64,000 nt of DNA, from positions 9,266,707-9,330,706 of the forward strand of contig OZ007569.1 of NCBI GenBank assembly GCA_963931925.1, read 5' to 3'. The stretch is from Onchidella celtica (Eukaryota; Mollusca; Gastropoda; Systellommatophora; Onchidiidae). Under the pieces are notes generated by a model. That model made no database searches. It saw only the letters and a program-made list of their open reading frames with translations, and was not told the DNA's origin. The translations under genes were made by a program, and so were the position numbers. Positions within the stretch are counted from its first letter, which is position 1, and each line of letters begins with the position of its first letter. Positions 18,118-31,400 of the stretch are shown here, piece after piece.

Positions 18118-21100
18118 ATTGAATTCATCATGGACAATAAGACAGAAACATGAATATACTTTATAGGATAAAATGAAAGAAATGATTTCTAGAGACAATG
18201 ATCAAGCAGTAGTATTTTCAAAAGTACAGGAACATTTGACGGGTACCTTGATATGGAATATTAAATGTATTGTAGGACAATATTCACTAATATTGTAGTA
18301 AGAGTATCAGTGTTTGCCTATTGTAAATATGTAAACATATCAGAATTGATTTTTTAAAATTGTATTGTGTTACACAGACGTTTGAGGGGTGGGGTCATTT
18401 TTCTATCAAGACAAGTTAGTCTTTTTGACATTATGTGATTTTTTTTTCTTTTTGGCCAAGTAAATTAACAGAGCTGGAACATTTTACTATGTTAATTATT
18501 CAGCATCCTGAGGAGCCAAGGTAAACTGCTAAAACAAAACAACAAAATTTATTTTTCAAGGCAAATTTGTCAAAAGTACGTGTTGAGGGCTGCATGGTAT
18601 TGGTAACTATCGTAAAGTTCTTGGCTTCTTTCAAAAGTTGAGATACATGTATTTGGCCTACTTGTAGCCCTTGTCAGCCTCCCAGTTATGTATAGATTTG
18701 GGGTTAAATTCTGAAAACTAAGGATTAAATAGCTTCTTAGAAATGGAATTTAAGAATTCTGATTTATAAAAAAAATAATTCAGTTTTGTAAAAACTAAGT
18801 TAGGATGGTTTACCATGCAGCCCTCATATACGTTGTCAATCTCTTGTCACGTACGAAATAATCTCATTGAAATCATAGTTGAACTAACATTTCTAATGTA
18901 AAGAGATGTTCATCCACTCGTTTATTATGAAGGTTCATCTGCTTCAGATTTGAAACAGTTTTGCAAACCTCATAATTTGTGTGTGCTTGGGGGGAAGCTA
19001 GCCGGGGATGCCAAATGATTTTTGCAAAAAAACCGTGTTTGCACCATACATAAGAAACAAGGACTCGGCGGAGATCCGGCGTTGGTGAAACGAAACAGGA
19101 ACAGGTGAAAAAAATCAGGACTGACTGAAAAACCGGACTTTTGGCACCCTTGGTAAGCACAAGTACCAAAGTAGCAGCTTGTGCATACATGTACTTAATC
19201 ATTTCACTTTTTTTGGTGGAAAAATATTGTTTTATACGTCCATTTCATCATTTTCATGTCACATCTAATTATGCCAGTATGTTGATTTTATGCATGTCAG
19301 GTATGGTATGTGGAGGGATCTGAATGTGTTCCAAAGCAGTGGCACTATGCACTTATTAGAGATTTAGTGTTCAATATCAGTTTCATGTCGAGTATTAGCA
19401 GTGGTAGGAATGAATTGATGTTGAACTTAGTGCAAATTTTTACTGCATGTCTGCTGAATTGGTTATCAGGAGAGTTTTGATAATGTTGAGTGCATGTTAT
19501 GTGTGAAAGCTGATATTGTTATGTTTATTAGTCAGTTGAATATGCATGGTATACAGTTTAGAAGTTGGCATATTTTTTATTATTTTGTATGGGCATCTGT
19601 TTGCATTTTGTTGTCAAAATATATCAGGGAACCTGTATAGTATAAAGATCATGTACATGGCATTTTTAATTCACACATCTTTTGTTTATAATGTGTATAT
19701 ATGGTACTTAAAATTTTGTAACTGCTCACAACTGGTAGAGACTGATTTTCTCTTCTATTCCTGTCAGTCATTCTTCTTAGCTCAAGCGTAATCACTAAAG
19801 GCAAGTGTAAATTTTTTAACGGGACGGGAAATTCATTGCATTTTGTTGAGGTTATGTAATGTTCTATGAAAAGTTCTTTCCACCACATGGCCCGCTCTTT
19901 TTTTTTTTCACTGACCCTTTGTAAAATGTATTCATGAGAAATTGGTGTGGGCCAAAAAGCATTTTTACATTATTCTCGTGTGCTTCAGTGTTCGCAATGT
20001 TTCATGCAAGAAGCGGTAATTTTCTTTTTCCCTGGACATTATTTTCAAATAGATTACATTAAACTACAATGTACATGCAACAAAGGGTTTGAGAAAAACA
20101 AAACAAAATAAAAACATAAAAATGAGATTTGCAAGTAAATGGTAAATTTGTCAACTAGATCTAATTACATGTAATGTATTGTTACAATTGTACAGTATTT
20201 TAAAATTTGGTGTTAGGATTTCAAGAAATGTCAGAAGATCTCAACATTTTTTGTATGAATTGATATTAAATTTTATGCAACAAATAATAATAATAAAAAA
20301 AAAATTGATATCTTTCATGCAGACCATTTTGATTTGTCTAATTTTCATATGTCCTTTGTCAGTTTTGTGAAACTGTTTGACTTGTGGTCTTACAGTCTGT
20401 CTCTCATTTTGTCCTCCTGTCTGTACATTGAATCGGATTTGGTGACAGATGGATCACAAGATTGGAAAGTGGAATATTGGGTGTGGTCGCTAATACATAT
20501 TGAGATAGTATAGTGCAACACCTTCTCTGACAGTCTGTCTTCCTTTCTTATGATTTCCATCATTATACACTGTGGTAAAATTATTATGTCTCAGATTGTG
20601 TTTGCCCTTCCTGTGCCTGTTTGTCCTTTGCCAGCATCATTAATGTATCAGAACTGATACCTAAGTTTAGGAAAATGCATAATTTGCCTAATGCTGTGGT
20701 TCTCAACATAGGCAATATGTTCCAGTGTGTGTGTGCACGGGGGGGGGGGGGTGGTTTCCAGGGGGCAGAAACGATGGATGGAGGACAATTTGGAAGCATA
20801 TACATGTATAGGGCAACAATTGGCTTGTTCAACAATACACTAGATGGGTTTTATGAACAGAATAAGCTCCTCCCCCCCCCTTTTTTTTTAAAAAGTGTAT
20901 TTGATAAAGAATGCTTCAGTTTTATAATGATATATATTGTCATTAGGCTTTGAAAATTTTAACATCATAATGTGTGTGTATTGCGTCTTCTTGTGACGTG
21001 TATCTTTGGGTTGTGGTAGGGATTTGGTTGAATGTGCTTGTTTGAGGGGAGGGGATATGACATCAGTGGTGCCTAAGGCCGTAAGGGGGCACAGAGGTCA

Positions 21101-21676
21101 CACAAACTTCAAAACTTCAGGGCCAATCACCATTCTATTATAATTCTAATGGCCGCACTCACGTGCATGCATGAAGACGGAGGTGATTCAGGCCGAGCGT
21201 ATGAAATGGAGGGATGGAGTGTCAAAAGTCGGCAAAATCGAGCATACTCTTTATGGGTGGCCCTTTTTCGTGCTCAACTGATTCGTACTTATACTGTAGG
21301 TTAAGCAAGTAGGCCAACTTGTAGGTCTTGTGTTGGAGATCTTTGCAAAGAGATGATCACAGTCACAGCCTTTTGCATACACAAAAATTCGGTTATTAAA
21401 ATACTAATAGTCGAGGTCGGGTAGCAGCGCAGACTCGTCGCAGTTGGCACGCTGGCGGCCAACGGCTCCCCACCACGCACGGCATAGCCAAACACGCTTC
21501 CGAACAACTGGGGTCTCGTGAAACAGACCAATGCTGGTCTGACTGATGACTCGCCGACCATTAATTTTGCTTCATACTACATCTACTACTAGTCTAGCAC
21601 AGTGTCAATAGGCACTGCCCGCAGCATCCCGCCGCGTTGTGGTGGGGGCACTGCCTAATGTGCTGCTACTATTGAA
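18118..21676. other. Gene-free AT-rich stretch
   Basis: I see no supported gene. Contents include possible hAT-like ends around 18998-19155 (GATGCCAAAT against TTTTGGCACCC) without a matching target duplication, poly-G and poly-C runs near 20740 and 20871, and a more GC-rich patch near 21380-21660. Short open frames look random. Confidence 0.5.
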
Positions 21677-22893
21677 GTGGTGGGCATATCGATATCAAAA
21701 TATCGATATTATCTATACATGTATATTTTTTTTATCGCGTTTACATCCATGTTTGGTACAAATATCATAAAAACCACAGAAAAACTGTGGGGTCGCAGCA
21801 GGGTTATTTATACTATAGCAATGTCAAAACTGAGCAAAAAGAGGAAGTTGTACATTCGTGGGGAAGTGGGGTGGGTTAGCTTAGTTAGGGCTTGGTCAGT
21901 GTCGCTTTCAGTGACTTTCACCATGGCACCAGCGACTCATGATAAGATTTGACATGTGAGTTCTTCCGAACAGATGAGCTGGGGGTAAATGAACTACTTT
22001 ACATGTATTTTTAAAGAGGCTTGTTTCATTAATTTTCAAAAATACATTGCCATCCCTCAGTGATTTTTTGTTTTGTTTTGTAGACTGTCGACTTTGCATG
22101 GAACAGTCCACTTTGACCAGTGAATCTTAACTCCGCTAGGCCTCTTGGGAGGTCACAATATCAGTGCTGCTGATGATGCACAGAGTTGCACTATGCAAAC
22201 CAACAAAATCAGTGCCCCCAGAGAAAAGTCTGGGCAAGACGAAGATCAAGCAGAGGAATGTTAACTTGTTGATTTTCGTGAACGAAAATTTATATTCACA
22301 ATTCATGTATATAATACTAATACAATAGATGTAGTAAACAGCAATACATCTTTCAAAACAATATGATCTCTAAAAATCGTATGCCCTGTTCCATTGTGTA
22401 ACCTCCTCTTTCTGTTTGCTTTACTTTAGAAACATTTTTAACAAAATTCATTTGAAAAAAAAAGTAATTAAACCTAAAAGTCAATACAAACTCATTAGAA
22501 ACTTGTCTAATTCCCTTTCCATAGGACTAGGAGATAAACAATGCAAGGCTCTCTTAGTCTCGGGGAAAATGAAATTCTCGCAGCTTTGAGAGAAACAGCA
22601 CCACAGGAAGACGGGGACACCATTGAACGTATAAAACTGTTTGGGCATCAGAGAGGCTGTGGAGTCAAGAGCCGGTTGTGTGGTACTGCAAGACGGCTGT
22701 TCAATCAACATCTTACTGGAGTTGTTAGTGAGAAGACCTTGTCCGACATGATGGCGCGGAGAGCTGAGCACGAATGGGTGTGTCCCGAGTGCGAGGAGGC
22801 TGGTTCTACACCAAAGTAAGGAGATAAACATGCATTTTACTTGCAAAGAAAAAAATAGCGATATCGTATAATTTTGGGGGGATATCGCCCACC
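21677..22893. repeat. Possible terminal-inverted-repeat element
   Basis: The left edge begins GTGGTGGGCATATCGATATC. The right edge ends GATATCGCCCACC, whose reverse complement starts GGTGGGCGATATC. These ends look like terminal inverted repeats, perhaps hAT-related. I could not find a clean 8-bp target duplication, so the boundaries and family are uncertain. Confidence 0.3.
22541..22819 (+). CDS. Unrecognised 92-codon open frame, possible exon
   Basis: An ATG-started frame of 92 codons is more complex in composition than its surroundings. It has charged helical-looking sequence (DTIERIKLFG), several Cys (GCGVKSRLCG) and a CPEC motif near the end. The last codons run into a donor-like AAAGTAAG at about 22815, so it could be a first coding exon. 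It lies within a possible inverted-repeat element and may belong to a transposon. I recognise no family. Confidence 0.22.
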   Translation: MQGSLSLGENEILAALRETAPQEDGDTIERIKLFGHQRGCGVKSRLCGTARRLFNQHLTGVVSEKTLSDMMARRAEHEWVCPECEEAGSTPK

Positions 22894-23037
22894 TTTGAGC
22901 AAAATTTATGGGCGGCGAGTCGCCGGTCTGGCGCCTCGGCCTAAATATTCAGCCTCGGTCTGTTTCACCCCGAAAGGACCGGACGTCACATTCTGGGGGT
23001 GTTGTGAATCTCCGGGCGATTCAGTGAGGTAGGTAGG

Positions 23038-23085
23038 TGCAAGTCTTTGTTTCAGGAGGATCACTGCCCTTGGCATTTATAAACC
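23038..23085 (-). repeat. Diverged SINE 3' fragment
   Basis: The run TTTCAGGAGGATCACTGCCC and the following TTGGCATTTATA match, with changes, the 3' end of the SINE at 44220-44691 in the same orientation. The rest of that element is absent, so this is an old fragment or a related family. Confidence 0.4.
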
Positions 23086-23440
23086 GGTAAAGTTGGACCA
23101 TAGCCCTACGTTTAAGCAGACCATGCATTATTCAGTTTGATTTTGTCCGTGGCAATAGTCTGAGATAGTGGTACTGGTAGCCATTGTTGTGCCGTTGTGG
23201 GAGCCATCAATTTGCACACTGACCCAACCAGACGTGTATAACAAGAGGCAGTCAATTTCAGTGATTTTCGTGTAATTTCAATAGCTACAAGCACTTGCAA
23301 AATTAATAGATCTATACCCTTTGCTGCCTAGGTGAGTACTATCATGCAAACGCGAATCAGATTAGATCTAGACTTGCTAGGCCTGTAGTAAAAATAGTGT
23401 CACAAAATTAGACTAGACTCTAGATGATCTATAGATTTAT

Positions 23441-23461
23441 GTAGATCTAGATCTAGATCTA
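23441..23461. repeat. AGATCT hexanucleotide repeat
   Basis: Three and a half units of (AGATCT)n, with further AGATCTAG-type clusters scattered from 23350 to 23570. Similar runs recur elsewhere in the window, for example near 1080 and 61200. It is a simple repeat of the genome and not a CRISPR array. Confidence 0.7.
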
Positions 23462-24984
23462 AGTGCTATATAAGTGCCTCCCCCCTCTTTTTTTTTTCTG
23501 GTAAGACTCAAAGTGGTTCTTCCGACTTCGTGTGCTTGGCCTGGTCTAGATCTAGATCTAACTAACTGTTCGTGCCTTAGTTGGCGAATATTTGTATCAT
23601 GCAATGGAATGGAGATGAATCGGTAGTTCTCTGATGTTTGCGAATAAGACCAGAATCTCATTTGCAGGTCACTTCTGCAAATAAGAAGGTATCACATATA
23701 TTACTAGATGACCTACCGCCGGCATAAACAATCATGTGCTCTCTCCCCCCCCCTCCCCCCCCCCCTCGCTCTCTCATTATAATAAAAGTGATAAACTGCA
23801 GTCTTGCTTCAGAATTCATGCGCACCATAACTGAACGCTTGATACGGTTACTTTTTATGACATGCACGATACTATATTACGAAACAAACATGCAAAAATA
23901 CAGATGTTACATAGCAATAAACATTGTTATTTTTTTAAAATACGTGCTTGAAGTAGACAACTTTTAATTATAGCCATCATCTTCCTTATCTCAATTGCCA
24001 CCTTCCTGCCAAATTTAAGGCCTGAAGAGTGTATAGTTTGGTCAGTTAGTCATGCCAAAGGTTGCAAGTTACTGAAATATATAATTAATAGATATCATGT
24101 CTGCAAAAAAGGTCAACAAAATGTTATTGGCAGAAGTGTAATTATTAAATTGGTGTTTGTAAATGATGTTTTATGTTACATATAATATGTATCGAAGTGC
24201 TCTGCGAATAAGATCCCCATCTAGCATCTGCGGTTATTAGTCAGAGACTATGGGTCCGGTCCTGGGTTCAAACCTACGGCGGAGCATTTAAAAAAAAAAT
24301 TTTTTAAACCTAGGATTGCTCATTTTAGTAATTTTAGGAAAAACAATTTTTTTTTTTTTTAAAGGATTTTGCAAAATTGATGTCATGGGGAAATTGATCA
24401 ATGTTACTAGATCTAGTGTGCTCCAGGTTGCTTTATTTGTGTTCAGTTTATTTATTCCTGTTCACTGGACGGGACAGAAATAAAAATGCAAAATCAAATT
24501 TTAATCATGTAAATGATTTCTTTTACTGTTTTAGTCAGTGCGAATTGAACAGCTCATCTCTCTCCATGGTAACCTGGATCTATTTGTCATGTTTTATTTT
24601 ATTACATTTTTTGTTTCCATGGAAGTTTTAATTCATTTTTATTTGTTCTGTCTGACTTTCTCTGATTTCACATCCGATAAAATTGGCTAATAATAATAAT
24701 TCATCTAAAAAAAAATTGTAAAAAATATTTTAAAATTTTTAAAATCCTAGCCACAATTTTATACTCGGAAGCAAAGCAACGATGATCAGAGGGGGGGGAG
24801 GGGGGCAGTAAAAAAGTCAGATCTTTCGGATTTTGTATCCCCATAGACAGCTCTCACCATCAAAAATGTTTTGGTGAAAGTTTCATCGATAACTAACTCA
24901 ATTGAACGCCATTTTACGCCGAGAAGGTTGTCAGGTGAAGCATGAGGAGCTCTTCCTAAATAAAAATCACAAACAGAAAATCCA

Positions 24985-25016
24985 TCTGCGAATAAAATTC
25001 TGATCTTATTCGCAGA
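24985..25016. repeat. Short inverted repeat
   Basis: TCTGCGAATAA (24985-24995) and TTATTCGCAGA (25006-25016) are perfect inverted copies. The same TCTGCGAATAAGAT word appears at 24201, so a dispersed repeat may be present. Function unknown. Confidence 0.4.
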
Positions 25017-25214
25017 CGTCTGCGGTTAAAACTTGTACTTTACAAATTACATGGTGTGGAGATTTGTCAATGGTAGTGCTATGAAGGCACCAGATAAAAC
25101 GTGACAATCTTATCATGAAATCCACTAACACTAGTAAGGATTTCTAAAACCCTCATTCTGCGGGAGGCCACCATAGATAAAAAAAATTCTGTAAAAAAAG
25201 TGTATTTATATAAT

Positions 25215-25248
25215 ACTAGCTGAGTTCCCGGCCCTGCCCGGGATAAAT
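25215..25248. repeat. Dispersed repeat copy B
   Basis: ACTAGCTGAGTTCCCGGCCC followed by TGCCCGGGATAAAT matches copy A at 988-1024 with a few substitutions. Two copies 24 kb apart support a dispersed family, perhaps the edge of a LINE, not further identified. Confidence 0.45.
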
Positions 25249-25885
25249 CGATTTATTAGTTTCAGTTCTGGGTGATTATTATGGATCTGCTTCATTTTGC
25301 CTGTTCCTTTAGCTTTATTTTATTTTTGTTTGCTTGTTTGTTTTTAGATATGTTTTACTGCTCTCCCTTTGCGCACTGACGTCCTGCGCGTCCCACCAGC
25401 ACCTGTGAAATTATGGCTATGATTTGCGCACAGGTTAGTTTGTTTGCACATCGCAGGAAGTGATAACGTCATGTGTTAATGGGAAAGAAATATTATAATA
25501 TTTTCCTAGGCATATTGAAAACACAAACCTGTATTTATGGCCCTGCAGCGTCAATCTCCCAATTCCAGACCCATTCTTTTTCCTAGTCGAGGCACATTGA
25601 GAACACGCATACAAAGTTTCATACTTGATAGTCTTAGAACTCAATCTCATCATTTAAACCAGTCCTAACCGGAAGTTGTTTTGTGACTGTGATACAGACA
25701 CTGGAACCAACCTCAATTACGTACATTTGCCGAAAAAAATAGACCGAACGCCAATGTGTCGCAACCTAGCAACTAATACAAACATTCTGCGAGTTGTTAA
25801 TTATTTTTTTATTTTCTGTGCCGGGGACACGACCACGGTCTATACTAAGCGCTGTATAAAATGTGAGGGCCACCAAATCAGCATT

Positions 25886-26222
25886 GTAGGATCGAGTAGT
25901 TCTTGGAAATTGGATTTTTCTCATATTTTCAAGTCCCTGGTCCTATTGGGGGGTAGGATCGAGTACCTAGTCTTCTCGGATAAGGACGAAAAAATTCGGA
26001 GGGCCCGTGTGCACGTTGCGCACGTTAAAGATACCTTGGCAGTTGGAAATCGTAAAGAGCAGGCCGAAAGGCCGCTGCCCGGGCAAAAATTGAAATTAAT
26101 AGATTAAAAATTTATCCATATCATCTCCCCCCCCCCCCACCCCCGCCAGAACAAGAAATAATAAAACAAGTAAAGTGAGGTGTAAATGCCAAGGGCAGCG
26201 AACCTCCTAAAATAAAGACCTC
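25886..26222 (+). mobile_element. SINE, 5'-truncated copy
   Basis: This copy is almost identical to the body of the full SINE at 44220-44691 but lacks its tRNA-like head. It includes a GGATCGAG block, the GTTAAAGATACCTTGGCAG block, an AGGCCGAAAGGCC hairpin, an internal C-rich tract and the tail ending AAAGACCTC. An 11-bp direct repeat, AAATCAGCATT, flanks it at 25875-25885 and 26223-26233, as expected for LINE-driven insertion. The open frame across it (25676-26107) is not a gene. Confidence 0.7.
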
Positions 26223-26233
26223 AAATCAGCATT

Positions 26234-27562
26234 AACGGAGGAGTAGCGAAAGGCGCGCTGCAATTGTCGTAAGGTTTCATTTTTATTAATATAGATGCTA
26301 TGTAAGGTGATTGCGCTATATAATTAATCATGACTTTTCATGTTTATAAAATTTTCGTCTGGAATTTCGCTAATTTTTGTGTTTTAAAAGACCGTTATAT
26401 TTATTTTTCTTATTTTGAAAATTCAAAAACTGACTTGCTTCAGATTGGATGCACCCTTATTCAATACACTGAAAATGTATGAATGATGAATAATGTAACA
26501 TGTTTTAGCGGTAGCCTAACTGACTGAAGAGATGATTTTAACAAGAAGTCTAAAAAGTCTCGGATATAAATGTTGTGGAATAGTTTCATTGATGCTTGCC
26601 CTCTCTAGTCTCACGCTTATTATTAATTTACAATAACTATTTAAGAAGGAACCTGTTTTAGATGTCATCACTGCAAATCTCTAAAGTGCAAGGATTGAAG
26701 ACATTAATGTAAATAAAAGCTGTTTTGTCAAAGTTGAGAAAAAAAAAGACTATGTGTGTGAAGTGTTCATTACCATGAAAACTATTTTACTGTAATAAAA
26801 TGGTTCATGCCTTTGAAAACTAAGAAGTAAGAGGTTTGTTGTTTTTTACAGTGAAACCCATCATATATAATATGGGTTTTTGTGTGCTGAAATGTTGTAT
26901 GCTGGTGAATCTATTTCCTAACAATCATGTTTGTAGTTTGTGTACTTACTACTTAGATGCAAGTAGCAAAGCAATGTCACGTAATGTGCGAGCTGTCTGG
27001 TCCATCATTCACTGATTTTCTATGGCCCTGCCCTGGAAACTACTGTATCACTATCAGGTTATCCGATTCATTTCAAATGGATCTTCGAAAAATAACTGGT
27101 GCATGTGTTTGGAAATTCATGGTGTAGTCATGAATTTAGGAAAGGTTGTTACTTCGTAATGGAATCCATTACAGGCTCCAAATGAAATGCAGTATCAGCA
27201 CAAAAATAGCATAAGGTTAAAACTGAAACACACTTGCGTAGCAGCTAGCTGCCAACCTGTATGTAAAATATGTATTTAATATGTTTTTGGGGTTCCAGTA
27301 GGTAAATATGTTTTTGTGGTGAAAAGTACGTATTTGAAGGATTGCTTCATTTATACGAGAAAAACACATAAAGGAGAAAACAAAAACGTAACTTTTGTAT
27401 CTAGCCCTACCGCTAATGGCGCTGACCCTAGCGATACAATGTGCGCAGCTCTACCCTATTGTGTTCTGCCGTACAGCTTGAACTCGCGATAACTTTTGTA
27501 CCCCCGCCACGGCCCCACTCAACCAAGCATTAGTAATGTTGCATAATAAGTTGTCACGGCAT
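26234..27562. other. Gene-free stretch before the hAT-like element
   Basis: AT-rich intergenic DNA with no supported gene or repeat that I can name. The final eight bases (CACGGCAT, 27555-27562) are the left target duplication of the hAT-like insertion. Confidence 0.5.
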
Positions 27563-28461
27563 CAGCGTTCCCAGATTGGGTGGAAAACCGTGGAATTGGG
27601 CTAGTTTTTTTCGTGATTTGCGGGAATTTCTTACATGTGCAGGTTTGCTAGTTTTGGGCTGTTTTTGGAAGAGCCGTCAAGGTGGCGAGAACATTAAAAT
27701 TTTGATTGAAAGATCATTGAATAATTTTGGGGGGGGGGGGGGACAGTCTTCGTGTACAGAGTGGTAAAATTCTGGCCTTTGCTCTGGCAAGGCTTGTCTT
27801 TTGGTTTCAGCAAGAAACTGGTGTAACTGTGGGAGGTAGCTATGGTAGTGAGATGGCTACCCACCGCGGATGTGGGCAGTGAGATGATGCACATGGTCAG
27901 TCCTTTGTGTGAATGTATAATCAGTCAGGTAAACAGGGTCCACGAGGTTGGGTCTGTGTGCACAAACCTAAAAGTAAGGGAGTGGTCATTCTGTGCATGC
28001 CTAAGACATCTCTGGTTTGGTCTGATGAAATCTGGTCATAAATTTCCCCCGGCAATCTTGTGGAATGTACTGTGGTACTGTATGCACAAATAAAATGTAC
28101 TCTCATGTTTTTTCTCAAGGAAACGAAACAAATAACTACGATGGCATTTTCGCATCACGCTAATTTCTCTCGATTAAAATTACTGAAAAGTAGTCTTGAA
28201 TTGAATCTGCATTGAGGGGGGGTGGTGGGGGGGGGGGGGTTATTATGCCACGTGAATGAAGTTTTAACTGCACTAAACTGCACAGTTTAATCCTTCACTC
28301 TTCAGAGCGAATGCTGTAAAATCTACACAAATAGAAACCTCAGGTTGATTGGGAGCAGAGCTGCTATAGATAGATCGTTGATCTTTCTACCTCACTGCCC
28401 CCTTCTCCTCAAGCTGGGGCATTTTTCTCAATCCCACCAACAGTAACAATGAAGACATGCT

Positions 28462-31400
28462 CATCATCATCATTGCCTTTCTCACCCTGGATCAGGGTAT
28501 AGGCCACCAACAAACACCTTCCATCCCTCTCTATCATGGGCCAGCCTCTTTACATTATTCCAAGTCTTTCCGCTTCGTTGCACATCATTTTCTCTGGCTC
28601 TTCTCCACGTTCCGCGCGGCCTTCCTCTTGATCTCTTGCCCTGGGGATTCCAGTCCAATACCTTCTTCGTGATGCTGTTTCCTGGCCTCCTGAGAGTGTG
28701 GCCGATCCATCTCCATCGCCTCCTACCAATTTCCTCTCTGACTGGGTTCTGTCTTGTTCTTTTCCATACAATTTCATTGCTGACCTTGTCTGTCCATCTG
28801 ATCTTAAGTAGCTTCCTCAAACATCTGTTGATGAAAACTTGGATTCTCTTTATGCAGGCCTGGGACGCATTCCAGGTCTCACATCCATACAACAGGACTG
28901 ACTTCACGTTCGAGTTGAATATCCTCAGCTTTGTTTTTAGAGATATATCCTTGGTTCTCCAAATCTTGCTTAAGGATGTGAAAGCTGCCTGTGCCTTTCC
29001 AATTCGTGCTTTGACTTCTGCCTCTGTTCCTCCCTTATTGTCAATGATACTACCAAGATAGCAGAAGGACTCTACATCTTCCAGTGGTTGATCTCCTACT
29101 GTGACTTGTTCGCTTAGGGGTGCAACAATTTTTAGGACCTTCGACTTCGCAGGATGTATCCTCAATCCAATAGATTCTGAAATTTTGTTTAGAGCTGTAG
29201 TCTTTGCTTGCATCTGGTCGTGTGTGTGCGACAATAGTGCCAAGTCATCTGCAAAATCTAGATCGTCCAGCTGTGTCCATGGGGTCCATTGTATGCCATT
29301 TCTTCCTCCACTGGTGGTTTCTTTCATAAGCCAATCAATCACCAGGATAAACAGAAATGGGGACAGCAAACAACCCTGCCTAACACCAGTCTTGATATCA
29401 AAGCTGTCAGTAAGCTCACCATCATGTACGACTCTGCAACTTGTCCCCTCGTACATGCTCTTGATAAGATTCACCATCTTCTCTGGGATTCCATAATGTC
29501 TCAATATTCTCCACAGTGTTTCTCTATCGATGCTATCAAAGGCCTTCTCATAGTCAAGGAAGTTCACTATCAGTTGGGAGTTCCACTCTAGCGACTGCTC
29601 TACTATGATTCTCAGCGTGGCGATCTGGTCGGTGGTTGATCGATTACTCCTGAAACCAGCTTGCTCCTCGCGAAGTTTTTGGTCTGTTGCATTCTGTATT
29701 CGCTTGAGAATAATCCGATTGAAAACCTTTCCTGGGATGGAGAGAAGTGTGATTCCTCTGTAGTTACTACAATTGCTGAGGTCCCCTTTTTTTGGGAGCT
29801 TCACGAGGTGTCCTTCCTTCCAGTCCTTTGGAAACTTGCCTCCGATCCAAATCCTCGAGAATAGTGAGTGCAGACCCTCTGCAGCCCCAGCAGCATCTGC
29901 CTTCAGCGCCTCTGGTGGGATCTGGTCTGGTCCAGCTGCCTTGCCTCGATTTAACTGCTTTATGGCATCATTAATCTCTGCTTTAGTCGGAGGGTCGCAA
30001 CTCATCGGTAAATCATTTCTTGCGGGTAGAATGTCGGGTGGGTTGCTTGGTGGAGGTCTGTTCAAGAGGCTGTTAAAATGTTCTATCCATCTTTTTGCCT
30101 GAGCTTCCTTTCCAAAAATAGCCTTCCTGTTGTAATCCTTGACAGGAACTTCAGGTTTTCCATATTTTCCAGCAAGAGTCTTTGTAGTCTGGTAGAGGAT
30201 CCTCATGTGTCCTCCTGTTGCTGCCTTCTCTGCTAACATTCCTATGAACTCCTCTTTGTCTTTTTTAATTGATTTTTTGACCTCTTTAGCTGATGCTCGG
30301 TACTCTTCCTGGTTACCAACTCTTGAGCTTCTTGTACGACTTGCATTTACCCGTTCTTTTAGGTCTCTTCTTATCCTTATCAAGTCCAGTGATTTTTGAC
30401 TGATCCATTCCTTGTGTTCCACTTTCTTTTCCCCAATAACATCCTGACATGTCGATGTAAATACTCCTTTTACCTTAGCCCAGTGAGTCTCCAAATCTAC
30501 TCTCTCTTCGAGGTCAACAAGGGGTTTGAATCTATTCCTCAGTGTCAGCTGGAACTCTTCCTTCTTGTCTCCATCCAGAAGGCTCACTTGAAACTTTCTC
30601 CTCTTTGTTCCTGCTCTGGTACCTTGTTTCTTGAGGCGGAGTTTGAGTCTTGCCAGCAGCATGTGATGGTCAGATCCAACATCTGCTCCTCTCTGTACTA
30701 TGACATCCTCTAGTGAGCGTCTGAATCGTCGGGTGATGCAAAAGTGGTCAATCTGATTTTCAGTTACTCCATCCGGTGAAATCCAAGTGGCCTTATGGAT
30801 CCTCTTGTGTGGGAATACTGAACCTCCAATCACATAGCTGTTAAATGCGCAGAAACTTGCAAACCGCTCTCCATTCTCATTCATTTGTCCTAAACCATTG
30901 CACCCCATAATGTCCTCATACCCAGTATTGTCCTGTCCTATCTTGGCATTGGCATCTCCCATTATAATGTTCACATCTTTTCTTGGCAGTGTGTCAACTA
31001 TTTCCTGAAGCTGGTTGTAGAAATCGTCCTTGTCCTCATCGGTTGCTTCATTTGTTGGGGCGTATATCTGCACAATGTTCATGTTGATGTTCTTGTTCTT
31101 AGTAGTAAATGATGCCAATATAATTCTCCTTCCATAGGGTTCCCATCCCCTCAGTGACCTCTGGGCGTGCTTGCTCAAGATGATCGCTACTCCTTCTGTA
31201 TGCTTTTTGTCCTCCCTTCCAGAATACAAAATCTTTTCCCCAGTATTAAGTTGTTTCAGTCCGGACTGTATCCAGCGGGTCTCGCTAACTCCAAGTATGT
31301 GCAGTCTGTATCGCCTCATCTCCATTGTAACCTGGGCACTCTTTCCTGCTTCATACATGGAGCGGACATTCCACGACGCAATCCGGAGTGACTTGCTTGA

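Noticed and set aside
18998..19155. Possible hAT MITE
   Set aside because: The ends GGGATGCCAAA and TTTTGGCACCC are suggestive, but no 8-bp target duplication could be found.
21061..21655. Possible hAT-type ends (CAGTGGTGCC and GGGGGCACTGCC)
   Set aside because: The two ends do not match well as inverted copies and no target duplication was found.
23341..23560. CRISPR-like array
   Set aside because: Repeated AGATCT units have no spacers of regular length, and the genome is animal. It is a simple repeat.
24199..24285. tRNA-like sequence
   Set aside because: The ends can pair as an acceptor stem (GCTCTGC/GCGGAGC) and GGTTCAAACC resembles a B box, but the T and anticodon stems do not form. 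An A-rich tail follows, so a tRNA-derived repeat fragment is likelier than a tRNA gene.
29101..29496. 131-codon + strand frame and its neighbours
   Set aside because: Antisense shadow of the LINE protein at 28482-31454.
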